Source of the DNA: an uncultured Collinsella sp.
Lineage (GTDB): Bacteria > Actinomycetota > Coriobacteriia > Coriobacteriales > Coriobacteriaceae
Length of the DNA stretch: 64,000 bases
Reading direction: 5' to 3'
Assembly: GCA_900541745.1 (NCBI GenBank)
Contig: UQLA01000008.1
Coordinates: 1 to 64,000, forward strand
A program made the translations under genes and the position numbers. Numbering within the stretch: the stretch's first letter is position 1; each line of letters begins with the position of its first letter. Below, one piece after another: positions 8,735-17,037 of the stretch. The notes beneath the pieces are model-generated. The model was not told where the DNA came from, made no database searches, and was given only the letters and a program-made list of their open reading frames with translations.

Positions 8735-9929
8735 GGCAGGCGATAATCTCATCCGAAAGATCGAGGGCGGAATTGGTCACAGCGTCCATATCGTAATAAC
8801 GATACTCGGCCAGACGACCCACGGGGTGGAAGTTCGTCAGGTTCTGGACGCGCTCAAGATAGCGCTCATAGAGTTCACGATTCTCAGGCTCAAGAATGGC
8901 GTAGTACGGCGTCTCACCCGAGCCGGGCGTATAGGCCTTGGAGTACTCCTTCATGATGGTGGTCTTGCCGGGCAAAACCTGACCGGTCATGTTCTTGAAC
9001 TCGGTGATGCGCGTATAGTCCTCGCTCGTGGTGTAGTTGACGGTGCCCACGGGCTGGAACTGATCCATATCGAGCGTCTCGAACTTCATATCGAGCGTGC
9101 GGTACGGCAGCGCACCCAGGTCGAGGTTGAACAGCTCGTCGAGTGGACCGGTGTAGACGATCTCGCCACCATAGACCTTGCCGTCGATCTTGACGGTAGT
9201 CTCGTCGATCTCAAAGAGGTCACGGGCGTCTACGTCACAGAATACGTCGATCAAATCGTGATCGAGCATATGCTCGAACAGCGCGGTATAGCCGTCCTGC
9301 GGCATGCCCTGGAAAGGAGCCTGCGGGAAGTAGCGATCGTCATCGCCCACAAAGACGGGAACGCGGCCAGTGATCGAGGGGTCGATCTGGTCGGGCGTCT
9401 GGCCCCACTGCTTCATGGTGTAATGCAAAAAGACGTTCTCGTAGACGTAATCGGCGACCTCGGCAAGATCCGGGTCGTTCTTCTTACGCAGCTCCATAAT
9501 GGGCACCTTGACATCCTTGCCAAAGGTCTCCACGAGCTTCTGATACAGCTCCTCGCCGCGCTCGTCACCAAAGGCGAGCTTGAGACTCGCATGGTTGAAG
9601 GGCACGGGCATAAGGGTACCGTTGATGTTGGCGAGCACCTTGTGCTGATAATCCGTCCACTTGGTAAAGCGCGACAGGAAGTTATGCACGCGCTCGTTAA
9701 AGGTATGGTAGATGTGCGGGCCATACTCGTGGACAAGGATTCCCGCCTCGTCAGTGCAGTCGAAGGCATTGCCCGCAATGTGGCTACGGCGCTCCAAAAC
9801 GGCAACACGATAGCCGATGGTCTCGGCAAGACGGCGGGCGCAAACGGCACCGGCATATCCAGCACCGACGACAATCATGTCGTACGCGCCGGCGTTATAG
9901 CCTTCAGGCAGGCCTGAGGTAATCTGCAT
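8727..9929 (-). CDS. glf: UDP-galactopyranose mutase
   Basis: FAD enzyme converting UDP-galactopyranose to UDP-galactofuranose. The 400-residue protein has the dinucleotide-binding motif VVGAGYAGAVCARRLAE near residue 20, followed by LERRSHIAGNAFD and the family motif EYGPHIYHTFNERV. Typical bacterial Glf proteins are 370-400 residues. A SPSITGRVPVF-like segment (DPSITGRVPVFVGDDDRYF) and an aromatic C terminus also agree. First gene of a two-gene operon with the glycosyltransferase. Confidence 0.93.
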   Translation of the reverse strand: MQITSGLPEGYNAGAYDMIVVGAGYAGAVCARRLAETIGYRVAVLERRSHIAGNAFDCTDEAGILVHEYGPHIYHTFNERVHNFLSRFTKWTDYQHKVLANINGTLMPVPFNHASLKLAFGDERGEELYQKLVETFGKDVKVPIMELRKKNDPDLAEVADYVYENVFLHYTMKQWGQTPDQIDPSITGRVPVFVGDDDRYFPQAPFQGMPQDGYTALFEHMLDHDLIDVFCDVDARDLFEIDETTVKIDGKVYGGEIVYTGPLDELFNLDLGALPYRTLDMKFETLDMDQFQPVGTVNYTTSEDYTRITEFKNMTGQVLPGKTTIMKEYSKAYTPGSGETPYYAILEPENRELYERYLERVQNLTNFHPVGRLAEYRYYDMDAVTNSALDLSDEIIACHA

Positions 9930-10027
9930 CGATACTCCTTGTCAAAAGCCACGGGCTCGTTAGCTGGGCTTTTCTCGAACATTCTTCGAGACATATTTAT
10001 CAGAGCGATTATAGCGCTAATGCGTCC

Positions 10028-10108
10028 TATAATGAGCTTGCCACACAAGGAAAGCTCAAGCACCGCGGCGTACATAATTGAAAGGTAAACCCGCTAGCAG
10101 CGGGTTTA
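10028..10108 (+). promoter_or_regulatory. pta promoter region with leader hairpin
   Basis: A consensus TATAAT lies at 10028-10033, with a weak -35. Downstream is a perfect 10-bp hairpin TAAACCCGCT-AGC-AGCGGGTTTA (10086-10108) followed by TTCG rather than a run of T, about 50 bases before the pta start. It could be a terminator or attenuator, or a stabilising leader structure. Confidence 0.4.
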
Positions 10109-10160
10109 TTCGTGTACAGCCGAGGGCCTGGAGCTTAGCGAAACGCTTGTAAGGAGTAAC

Positions 10161-11141
10161 ATGAGCGATTTCCTAAACCGTATGAAGTCTGCCGCCAAGG
10201 CCGACCTTAAGACCATCGTCCTGCCCGAGGGCGAGGATCCGCGTACCATCGTCGCGGCAAACAAAATCATCGAGGAGGGCCTGGCAAAGCTCGTCATCCT
10301 GGGCAACCCTGACGAGATCGACGTTCCCGGCGCTACCGTCATCGATCCGCGCAACGCCGAGAAGCACGAGGAGTACGCGCAGAAGTTTGCCGAGCTCCGC
10401 GCCAAGAAGGGTGTCACCATCGAGCAGGCTCGCGCCCAGGTGATGGACGCCACCTACTTTGGCACCATGATGGTCAAGATGGGCGACGCCGACGGCCTGG
10501 TCTCCGGCGCCTGCCACTCCACCGCCGACACCCTGCGCCCCGCGCTGCAGATCCTCAAGACCGCCCCGGGCACCAAGCTGGTCTCGGCCTTCTTCGTGAT
10601 GTGCACCGACACCCCGCAGTTCGGTACCGACGGCACGCTGATCTTCGCCGACTGCGGCCTCAACATTAATCCGTCTTCTGACGAGCTCTCCGAGATCGCC
10701 ATCGCCTCCGCTCACTCCTGGTCCACCTTCATGGGCAATGTTGAGCCGCACGTGGCCATGCTCTCCTACTCCACCATGGGCTCCGCCGGTGGCGAGGTCG
10801 CCAAGAAGGTCCAGGAGGCTGTGAAGTTCTGCAAGGAGAAGGCTCCCGAGCTCGCCATCGACGGTGACCTGCAGCTCGATGCCGCTATCGTCCCCACCGT
10901 CGCCCAGCTCAAGGCTCCCGGCTCCTCCGTCGCCGGTAAGGCCAACGTGCTCGTGTTCCCCGACCTCGAGGCAGGCAACATCGGCTACAAACTGGTCCAG
11001 CGCTTCGCCGGCGCTGACGCCTACGGCCCCATCCTGCAGGGCATCGCCAAACCGGTCAACGACCTGTCGCGCGGCTGCTCTGCCGACGACATCGTGGGTG
11101 TCGTGGCCATCACCGCCGTCCAGGCTCAGATGGCTGAGTAG
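10161..11141 (+). CDS. pta: Phosphate acetyltransferase
   Basis: Interconverts acetyl-CoA and acetyl phosphate, the first step of acetate and ATP formation. The 326 residues match the short Pta form without the N-terminal regulatory domain. Visible motifs include IVLPEGEDPRTIVAANKI, GDADGLVSGACHST, the phosphate and CoA region TLIFADCGLNINPSSDELSEIA, and YSTMGSAGG. ATG at 10161 follows AAGGAG. It faces the acetate kinase genes, which lie on the opposite strand. Confidence 0.95.
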   Translation: MSDFLNRMKSAAKADLKTIVLPEGEDPRTIVAANKIIEEGLAKLVILGNPDEIDVPGATVIDPRNAEKHEEYAQKFAELRAKKGVTIEQARAQVMDATYFGTMMVKMGDADGLVSGACHSTADTLRPALQILKTAPGTKLVSAFFVMCTDTPQFGTDGTLIFADCGLNINPSSDELSEIAIASAHSWSTFMGNVEPHVAMLSYSTMGSAGGEVAKKVQEAVKFCKEKAPELAIDGDLQLDAAIVPTVAQLKAPGSSVAGKANVLVFPDLEAGNIGYKLVQRFAGADAYGPILQGIAKPVNDLSRGCSADDIVGVVAITAVQAQMAE

Positions 11142-11156
11142 CGTACATATCCCCTC

Positions 11157-11283
11157 GGGACCCTACAGGGTAAAGCTCTGAAAACGTCCTCGGACATGTC
11201 GGAAGCCCCCGCTGCGCACTACGTGCGGCGGGGGCTTCCTCCGTCCTGCGGAAAGTTTTCAGAGCTTTACCCTGTAGGGTCCC
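11157..11283 (+). repeat. Family-2 structured 3' element, copy C
   Basis: Starts 16 bases after the pta stop. The outer arms 11157-11185 and 11255-11283 are perfect reverse complements over 29 bp. The apical stem pairs 11201-11212 with 11228-11239 and has an inner CGCAC-TAC-GTGCG. CGTCCT (11185-11190) and TGCGGAA (11247-11253) occupy the positions of the AGTCCT and TGCGGRA boxes of copies A and B. It may also act as terminator. Confidence 0.75.
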
Positions 11284-11433
11284 TGCCGCTACGTGGCAAT
11301 CGGGGCACCTGGAGTGGACGGCGGCTTGGCTACGAGCTGGGGCTGAAAATCTGAACGGATGGGTGTCGTTGCTGAAAGTGCAGGCGTTGCTGGTGGCGAT
11401 CACTTTGGGACTCGGATTTCCACCTGCCAGCAA
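11284..11433. other. Spacer between pta 3' element and ackA terminator
   Basis: This stretch between convergent genes shows no open frame with a ribosome binding site and no clear palindrome. I see nothing functional in it. Confidence 0.5.
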
Positions 11434-11467
11434 AAAGGCCTCCCGAGCTGTTGCTCAGGAGGCCTTT
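11434..11467 (-). terminator. Terminator after first ackA
   Basis: AAAGGCCTCC (11434-11443) pairs with GGAGGCCTTT (11458-11467). On the minus strand the stem is followed by TTTGC. It lies 23 bases after the ackA stop. Confidence 0.75.
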
Positions 11468-11489
11468 CGCTTACTTGCAAATGCGCGCG

Positions 11490-12668
11490 TTAGTTGTTCT
11501 TGGTCAGGCGCTCGACGTCGTGGGCGATCATGTATTCCTCGTCAGTGGGGATGACCATGATCGTGACGGAAGAGCCGGCGGCGCTGATGACCTGCGGGCC
11601 GTTACCCACGGCCTCGCGATTCTTGTTGTTGTCGATTCGCACGCCCAGCCACTCAAAGCAATCGCAGAAGGCCTTGCGGATCGACCAGTCGTTCTCGCCG
11701 ATGCCGGCAGTGAAGGTGATGGTATCCACGCCCGCCATGGAAGCGATCATGGAGCCGGCCTGCTGCATGGCCTTATAGGCGAACATATCGAAGGCGAGCA
11801 AGCAGCGCTCGTCGCCCTCGGAGGCACGTGTGCGGATGTCGCGGGCGTCATTGGAGATACCCGAGATGGCAAGCAGACCAGACTGCTTGTTCATCATGTC
11901 ATCGACTTCCTGGTAGCTGTAGCCACCCTCGCGCTGGAGGTAGCACACGGTAGCGGGGTCAATGGAACCACAACGGGTGCCCATCATCAGGCCGTCGAGC
12001 GGCGTGAGGCCCATCGTGGTATCGCGGCACACACCGTCCTCGATGGCGGCAAGCGAAGCACCGTTGCCCAGATGGCACGAAAGCAGACGGTGGCAGCGCG
12101 AGCCTAGGATCTCCTTGGCCATCATCCACTCGTAACGGTGGCTCGTACCGTGCGCGCCGTACTTGCGCACGTGGTACTTGTCGCACACGTCCTTGGGCAG
12201 CGCGTAGGTGTAGGCAACCTCGGGCATGGTCATGTGGAACGAGGTGTCGAAGACGGCCACGTTGGGCAGCTCCGGATACTTCTCGCGGCAATATTCGATT
12301 GCCGCGGCCTCGCCGTAATTGTGCAGCGGGGCGAGCGGGGCCACCTCAAGGATCTTAGCCATGACCTCGTCGTCAACGACTGCGGAATCATCGAAGTGCC
12401 AGCCGCCTTGAACGATACGATGCCCAATGCCATCGATCGTAAAGTCGGTCTTCTCGAGCTCCTCGAGCACGCGAGCGATAGCAGAGCGATGACCAGGGAA
12501 GGGAACCTCCTCGGTCTGCTTGGCGCCACCGTTCTCGGAATGACCAAAGATACCCATGTCCGAGCCGATACGCTCGCAGTTGCCCTTGGCGAAAACCTCG
12601 CGGGTATCGGTATCCAAAAGCTGATATTTAAGGCTCGAGCTGCCGGCGTTGACAACAAGTACGTTCAT
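11490..12668 (-). CDS. ackA: Acetate kinase, copy 1
   Basis: Makes ATP and acetate from acetyl phosphate. The 392 residues include the ASKHA phosphate motif VLVVNAGSSSLKYQL at the N terminus, GHRIVQGG, FDTSFHMTMPE, YGAHGTSHRY, CHLGNGASL, and the long signature TMGLTPLDGLMMGTRCGSIDP. C-terminal FTAGIGEN completes the nucleotide site. It is a paralogue of the adjacent upstream gene with equal length and collinear motifs. Spacing of 164 bases to the second copy suggests its own promoter. Confidence 0.94.
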   Translation of the reverse strand: MNVLVVNAGSSSLKYQLLDTDTREVFAKGNCERIGSDMGIFGHSENGGAKQTEEVPFPGHRSAIARVLEELEKTDFTIDGIGHRIVQGGWHFDDSAVVDDEVMAKILEVAPLAPLHNYGEAAAIEYCREKYPELPNVAVFDTSFHMTMPEVAYTYALPKDVCDKYHVRKYGAHGTSHRYEWMMAKEILGSRCHRLLSCHLGNGASLAAIEDGVCRDTTMGLTPLDGLMMGTRCGSIDPATVCYLQREGGYSYQEVDDMMNKQSGLLAISGISNDARDIRTRASEGDERCLLAFDMFAYKAMQQAGSMIASMAGVDTITFTAGIGENDWSIRKAFCDCFEWLGVRIDNNKNREAVGNGPQVISAAGSSVTIMVIPTDEEYMIAHDVERLTKNN

Positions 12669-12784
12669 GAGACTCCTTCGTGATTACAGTACGATCGGCA
12701 AACCTATAAGGCGGCCGTACCCTTAATAAGAAGTTATCAGAATTCAATAAATATCTATTAAGCTCTTCGCCCAAAGAGCATAAA

Positions 12785-12826
12785 AGGGGGCTGAACGGCA
12801 CAATGCCATCCAGTCCCCTCCCCTTG
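12785..12826 (-). terminator. Probable terminator after second ackA
   Basis: AAGGGGGCTG and the complementary C-rich stretch CAGTCCCCTCCCCTT form an imperfect hairpin just downstream of the second ackA stop on the minus strand, followed by TTTTA. Pairing is imperfect, so confidence is limited. Confidence 0.45.
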
Positions 12827-12832
12827 CATCAA

Positions 12833-14011
12833 TTACTTGCCGCTGACGATGCGCTCGACGTCGGAGGCGATCATGAACTCCTCATCCGTGGGGATGACGA
12901 AGATCTTGACCTTGGAATCCTTGGCGGACAGGCACCAAGCGCCGTCGCCGCGCAGGGCGTTACGGGCATGGTCCATCTTGACGCCCATAAAGGCCAGACG
13001 GTCGGCCACGCCGGCGCGAACGGCCGGAGCGTGCTCGCCGATGCCGGCGGTAAAGACCAGGGTGTCCATGCCGCACATGGAAGTGGCCATCTCGGCGGCC
13101 TTGGCGGCAATCTTGTAGACGAACATGTCGAAGGCGAGCTGGGCCTCGGGGTCGCCGGCAGCGGCGAGCTCCTCAACGTTGCGGCAGTCGTTGGTCTTGC
13201 CGCCGGTCACAGCCAAAAGGCCGGATTTCTTGTTCATCATCTCATCGACCTCGTCGAAGGTGTAGCCGCCTTCGCGCTGCAGGTAGCACACGGTAGCAGG
13301 GTCGATGGAGCCGCAGCGGGTGCCCATCATGACACCGTCGAGCGGCGTGAGGCCCATGGTGGTGTCCATGCACTTGCCGTCCTCGATGGCGCACAGGGAA
13401 GCGCCGGAACCGATGTGGCACACGACGACCTTGCGAGCCTCGCCGTTGGTCATCTCGGCAACCTTCTTGGAGATGTAGCGGTAGCTGGTGCCGTGGGCGC
13501 CGTACTTACGGATGTGCAGCTTGTCGCAGACGTCCTTGGGCAGGGCGTAGGTCTTGGCGACCTCGGGCATGTTGAAGTGGAAAGCGGTGTCGTAGACCGT
13601 GACGTTGGGCAGGTCGGGATACTGCTCCAGGCAGTACTCGATAACGTTGGCCTCGGGGTTATTGTGCAGCGGGGCGAGCGGAGCGACCTCGCGGATCTTG
13701 GCGAGGACGTCCTCGTCGACGAGGGAGGAATCGCCGAAGTACCAACCGCCCTGAACGATACGGTGGCCGATGCCCTCGATCTTGACGCCGTTGGCCTCGA
13801 GGTCCTTCAGAACGACCTCGATGGCGACCTTGTGGTCGGGGAACTCGATGTTCTCGGTCACCTTCTTGGAACCGTTGGCAGCGTGGGTGAAGGTACCGCC
13901 GGTAAAGCAGACGCGCTCGCAGGAGCCCTTTGCGGACACCTTGTGGGACTTGGTATCGATGACCTGATACTTAAGGGTCGAAGATCCTGCGTTGACGACC
14001 AGAACGTTCAT
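12833..14011 (-). CDS. ackA: Acetate kinase, copy 2
   Basis: A second complete acetate kinase of 392 residues. It has the same catalytic motifs as copy 1 (VVNAGSSTLKYQV, GHRIVQGGWYFGDSS, YDTAFHFNMPE, YGAHGTSYRY, TMGLTPLDGVMMGTRCGSIDP, FTAGIGEHAPAV), so both copies look active. The copies differ most in residues 30-60 and in the C-terminal half, which argues against a very recent duplication. Either could prefer a different acyl phosphate such as propionyl or butyryl phosphate; sequence does not decide. Confidence 0.92.
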   Translation of the reverse strand: MNVLVVNAGSSTLKYQVIDTKSHKVSAKGSCERVCFTGGTFTHAANGSKKVTENIEFPDHKVAIEVVLKDLEANGVKIEGIGHRIVQGGWYFGDSSLVDEDVLAKIREVAPLAPLHNNPEANVIEYCLEQYPDLPNVTVYDTAFHFNMPEVAKTYALPKDVCDKLHIRKYGAHGTSYRYISKKVAEMTNGEARKVVVCHIGSGASLCAIEDGKCMDTTMGLTPLDGVMMGTRCGSIDPATVCYLQREGGYTFDEVDEMMNKKSGLLAVTGGKTNDCRNVEELAAAGDPEAQLAFDMFVYKIAAKAAEMATSMCGMDTLVFTAGIGEHAPAVRAGVADRLAFMGVKMDHARNALRGDGAWCLSAKDSKVKIFVIPTDEEFMIASDVERIVSGK

Positions 14012-14064
14012 GTGTCTCCCTACTAACAGGCGGTGTGGCGCCGCCAGGTTACATACGCTTCAAT

Positions 14065-14098
14065 AATAAACCCAAACGCCCTCGCGCTCGGGTTTATT
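14065..14098 (-). terminator. Terminator after MFS gene
   Basis: AATAAACCC (14065-14073) pairs with GGGTTTATT (14090-14098). On the minus strand the stem lies 34 bases beyond the MFS stop codon and is followed by an AT-rich tail. Confidence 0.6.
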
Positions 14099-14131
14099 GC
14101 GTTGATATATAAGTTATCGGTGCCTAAATAC

Positions 14132-15292
14132 TCATGTCCTTTGGCTTGTAAGACGAAAGAGCGCGGGGATATATACCAAAGAAGAAATCCCGAGTGCGAC
14201 AAGCAATACGACTCGAATGCCCGCGATGCTGCTCAACGCAGCATTGAACAGATAGAAAAGGATGGCACCCACCGCCACCATCTGGCTTTGGACCGAAATC
14301 AGTGAACAGCGCATCGAAGAATCGACAGCATTTTGAAAAATTGAGTATTTAATTGGAGCAAATAACGAGTAAGCAACCGTCTGCAGTACATAGAACACGG
14401 GCAGCAAATAGACCGGAGTAAAGGGAATCAAAAACAGAGCAGTCAGGAAAAGGCGCACGATGCCGCAAATACGCGCAAAACGGCCCTTGTCGACATGAGC
14501 AATCACACTCGGCACAATAAGCCCCATGGAAGCCGAGGCAAGGAGCTGGACCGCAATGGTCACACCCGAAGCGACGGCATTCATTCCGCGGCCCGCAAGC
14601 AGCAGTGAGAAAAAGTCTTCCAGGGCGACAAAAGCAAATGCCTGAGAGCAGTCCATGATGAACGCTGAACGAAGAATGCCGTTACGCGCAATAGCGGCAC
14701 CGATCATCTTCGGGCTAATTCCACGCTTAGGTGTCGCTGCAGTGTCCCCTCTTCGCATCTCAGGAATGCAGGCAACGACAACCAACGTCAACACCATTGC
14801 GATGATATCTGCCGAAAGACCAATGAGATATGCACCGACAGACGAAATGAAACCGCCCACGCAAGCGGAGATGGCATAAGAGGCATAGAAAACAAATCGC
14901 TCAACGACATTAAGTCTTACGAGCTGGTCCTGAGAGACGCTGTCAATGTAGATCGCTTCTATGGATCCGCTCACACATGCAACTGCAAATCCTTTGAGAG
15001 CAAACGCGCCGATTAAAAGCAGAGGAGAACGGGCGAAAAGTAGGGCGGCGTAGTATCCAAGCATTCCCACGACGCCAACGAGACCGCTTGTCTTTCGTCC
15101 AAACCTGTCAGCAATATAACCAGTAGGAACCTCAAGAATGAACTTACTCACTTGGTATGCAATCATCATGCTAGAAATCGCTACCATCGAGAATCCGACG
15201 AATTCAAGGTAAACCGTCAGAAAATACAAAATGGTGCTGAAGTTCGACAGAAAAACGAATGTCATATAAAGCAAAACCGTACGGTTTTTCAT
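14132..15292 (-). CDS. MFS transporter
   Basis: A 386-residue major facilitator permease with about 12 hydrophobic segments. The loop between helices 2 and 3 carries the MFS signature GYIADRFGRKTSGLVG near residue 60. The ATG at 15292 sits 6-8 bases after GGAGGGCGGAG; an in-frame TTG at 15313 gives seven extra residues but overlaps the ribosome binding site. Substrate unknown. It follows a LysR gene on the same strand, separated by two hairpins. Composition is visibly less GC-rich than its neighbours, which hints at horizontal transfer. Confidence 0.85.
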   Translation of the reverse strand: MKNRTVLLYMTFVFLSNFSTILYFLTVYLEFVGFSMVAISSMMIAYQVSKFILEVPTGYIADRFGRKTSGLVGVVGMLGYYAALLFARSPLLLIGAFALKGFAVACVSGSIEAIYIDSVSQDQLVRLNVVERFVFYASYAISACVGGFISSVGAYLIGLSADIIAMVLTLVVVACIPEMRRGDTAATPKRGISPKMIGAAIARNGILRSAFIMDCSQAFAFVALEDFFSLLLAGRGMNAVASGVTIAVQLLASASMGLIVPSVIAHVDKGRFARICGIVRLFLTALFLIPFTPVYLLPVFYVLQTVAYSLFAPIKYSIFQNAVDSSMRCSLISVQSQMVAVGAILFYLFNAALSSIAGIRVVLLVALGISSLVYIPALFRLTSQRT

Positions 15293-15372
15293 GCTCCGCC
15301 CTCCAAGAGCCAATAGCCCAAACCGAAATCTTGGAAAAGCATGAGGGCAAAGCCGTCAGTCATGTGTTACAA

Positions 15373-15413
15373 GGCGTCAACATTCACTTGACGCCACGAG
15401 GCCAAATGGCCTC
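15373..15413 (-). promoter_or_regulatory. Two hairpins between lysR and MFS genes
   Basis: GGCGTCAA-N7-TTGACGCC (15373-15395) and the near-contiguous palindrome GAGGCCAAATGGCCTC (15398-15413) lie between the two genes; the second overlaps the lysR stop codon. They may be a terminator or mRNA processing structure, or a regulator binding site. No poly-T follows. Confidence 0.4.
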
Positions 15414-16302
15414 ACGAAGCGAGATGACGCAATAGGTGAAGAAATACCGTCTGGTGTCGATCGGTCCAGGCATTTTGTCGATAGCAAAAATAGATGGGCA
15501 AGGCCACGTCATGCGAGCCTTCAATGGAGCACTCGCTCACTTCCAGTCCATCTGTTGCGAGAGAAGAGCCAGAAAAACTCAATATCAATCCCCCGGCTTG
15601 AAGAAACTCAGTCTGCGCCCTGTTTTCGTATTCGACGTCGCGGAAGCGGAAATTAACCAGCTGAGCCTCGGGACATTGGTTGATTGCATTGAGACAGGGT
15701 GACAAATTAATGGGAACAGCCAGCCTGCCGCCCAGCAACTCACGAACGGTCATAGCACCCACAGATTGATGACCCGCTGGACACGAAAGAACCTTGAGCT
15801 CCTTTTCACCCAAGTATTTCGAAGAAAGGACACTATCCCTTGGTTCCTCAAATGAGATGGCCGCATCCGAAATGCCAAGCACAAGTGATTCAAAGCATGT
15901 GGCCGTTGGCTGATGCCAAACATCAAGGTGAATCTGGGGGTGCAAGCTTTCAAACGAGTCGTACCAGTTTTCGGAAAAAAGACGCCCCCGCCCGTGAAGA
16001 CAGGGGGCGTAAAGACGGAAGTGGCCGTCGGGCGAAACGCCGCCGTTCCCCGATTGAGCGTACTTTTTGAGATCGTCGACTTGTGCCAGGATCACGCGTG
16101 CACGACGCGCAAATTCTCTGCCCGCCGGAGACAAAACAGCCTCCCCCGCCGATCGGTCGAGCAAAACAATCTGATACTCAGATTCCAACTTTTTGATTGC
16201 CGACGAAACGGCCTGTGGGCTCACGTGAACGGCGCGAGCCGCTTTGCGCACGCCGCCGTAGTTCGCTACCGCTTGAAGGTATTCGAGTTGAGAAAGCTGC
16301 AT
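15412..16302 (-). CDS. LysR family transcriptional regulator
   Basis: A 296-residue regulator. The N-terminal winged helix-turn-helix is classical: LEYLQAVANYGGVRKAARAVHVSPQAVSSAIKKLESEYQIVLLDRS (given in part by its positions 5-50), followed by the AGREFARRARVIL linker helix. The C-terminal effector domain is more divergent. Likely controls the MFS permease downstream on the same strand. Base composition resembles the MFS gene rather than the flanking housekeeping genes. Confidence 0.82.
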   Translation of the reverse strand: MQLSQLEYLQAVANYGGVRKAARAVHVSPQAVSSAIKKLESEYQIVLLDRSAGEAVLSPAGREFARRARVILAQVDDLKKYAQSGNGGVSPDGHFRLYAPCLHGRGRLFSENWYDSFESLHPQIHLDVWHQPTATCFESLVLGISDAAISFEEPRDSVLSSKYLGEKELKVLSCPAGHQSVGAMTVRELLGGRLAVPINLSPCLNAINQCPEAQLVNFRFRDVEYENRAQTEFLQAGGLILSFSGSSLATDGLEVSECSIEGSHDVALPIYFCYRQNAWTDRHQTVFLHLLRHLAS

Positions 16303-16343
16303 AGGTTACTCCAAAGGCAGCCAAGGCGACGGGCTGTGCGTCC

Positions 16344-16679
16344 TCAGATGAGGTTCTCGCCCAGGTTCTTGCCGCCGAGGACGTGCATGTGGAAGTGCAT
16401 GACGGTCTGACCGGCGTTGACGCCCTTGTTGGAGATGACGCGGAAACCGTCCTCCAGGCCCTTGGCCTTAGCGACCTCCTGGATGGCGTGGGCCATGGCG
16501 CCCATGGTCTCGGCAGGCACGTTGTCGGCGATGTCGCTGTAGTGCTTCTTGGGGATCACGAGGGTGTGGACCGGTGCCTGAGGGTTGAGGTCGTCGAAGG
16601 CGATGACCTGGTCGTCCTCATAGACAACGGTCGAGGGGATCTCGTGGTTGGCAATTTTGCAGAAGATGCAATCACACAT
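16344..16679 (-). CDS. HIT family nucleotide hydrolase
   Basis: A 111-residue Hint-type histidine triad protein, likely hydrolysing adenosine phosphoramidates or AMP-lysine conjugates. The triad HFHMHVLGG is near the C terminus, and the N-terminal CDCIFCKIANHEIPS has the zinc-type cysteines of the Hint branch. The ATG at 16679 follows GAAAGGAACC; an in-frame ATG six codons upstream lacks a ribosome binding site. Confidence 0.9.
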   Translation of the reverse strand: MCDCIFCKIANHEIPSTVVYEDDQVIAFDDLNPQAPVHTLVIPKKHYSDIADNVPAETMGAMAHAIQEVAKAKGLEDGFRVISNKGVNAGQTVMHFHMHVLGGKNLGENLI

Positions 16680-16728
16680 GGTTGGTTCCTTTCTCACAGA
16701 CCAAGGTAATTATATTTGGTCGAGATGG

Positions 16729-16995
16729 TTAGAACGAGAGACTGTCGTTGGTGTTGGCGGCTTCGCCGTCGGCGAGCACGTCGTTGCCGTCGACGTCCTT
16801 AAGGAGCACCGAGACCTTCTGCTCGGCATCGGACAGGCGGGTGCGCAGGCTCTTGAGGAGCTCGACGCCGCGGGTGTAGCTCTCGAGCGACTCCTCGAGC
16901 TCCATATCGCCCGACTCCAAGCTGCGGATGATGAGCTCCAACTCCTGCGAGGCCTGCTTGTACGTAAGCTGCTCGACCGAGGTCTTCTCTGCCAT
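16729..16995 (-). CDS. xseB: Exodeoxyribonuclease VII small subunit
   Basis: An 88-residue XseB. It has the family core LTYKQASQELELIIRSLESG followed by MELEESLESYTRGVELLK near residues 30-48, forming a helical hairpin that packs on XseA coiled coils. The acidic tail is unremarkable. It lies 42 bases downstream of xseA on the same strand, with RBS GGAAAGGAAA. Confidence 0.92.
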   Translation of the reverse strand: MAEKTSVEQLTYKQASQELELIIRSLESGDMELEESLESYTRGVELLKSLRTRLSDAEQKVSVLLKDVDGNDVLADGEAANTNDSLSF

Positions 16996-17037
16996 ATCTG
17001 TTTCCTTTCCTAAAGGTTTATCGCTATGAAACGCGGC

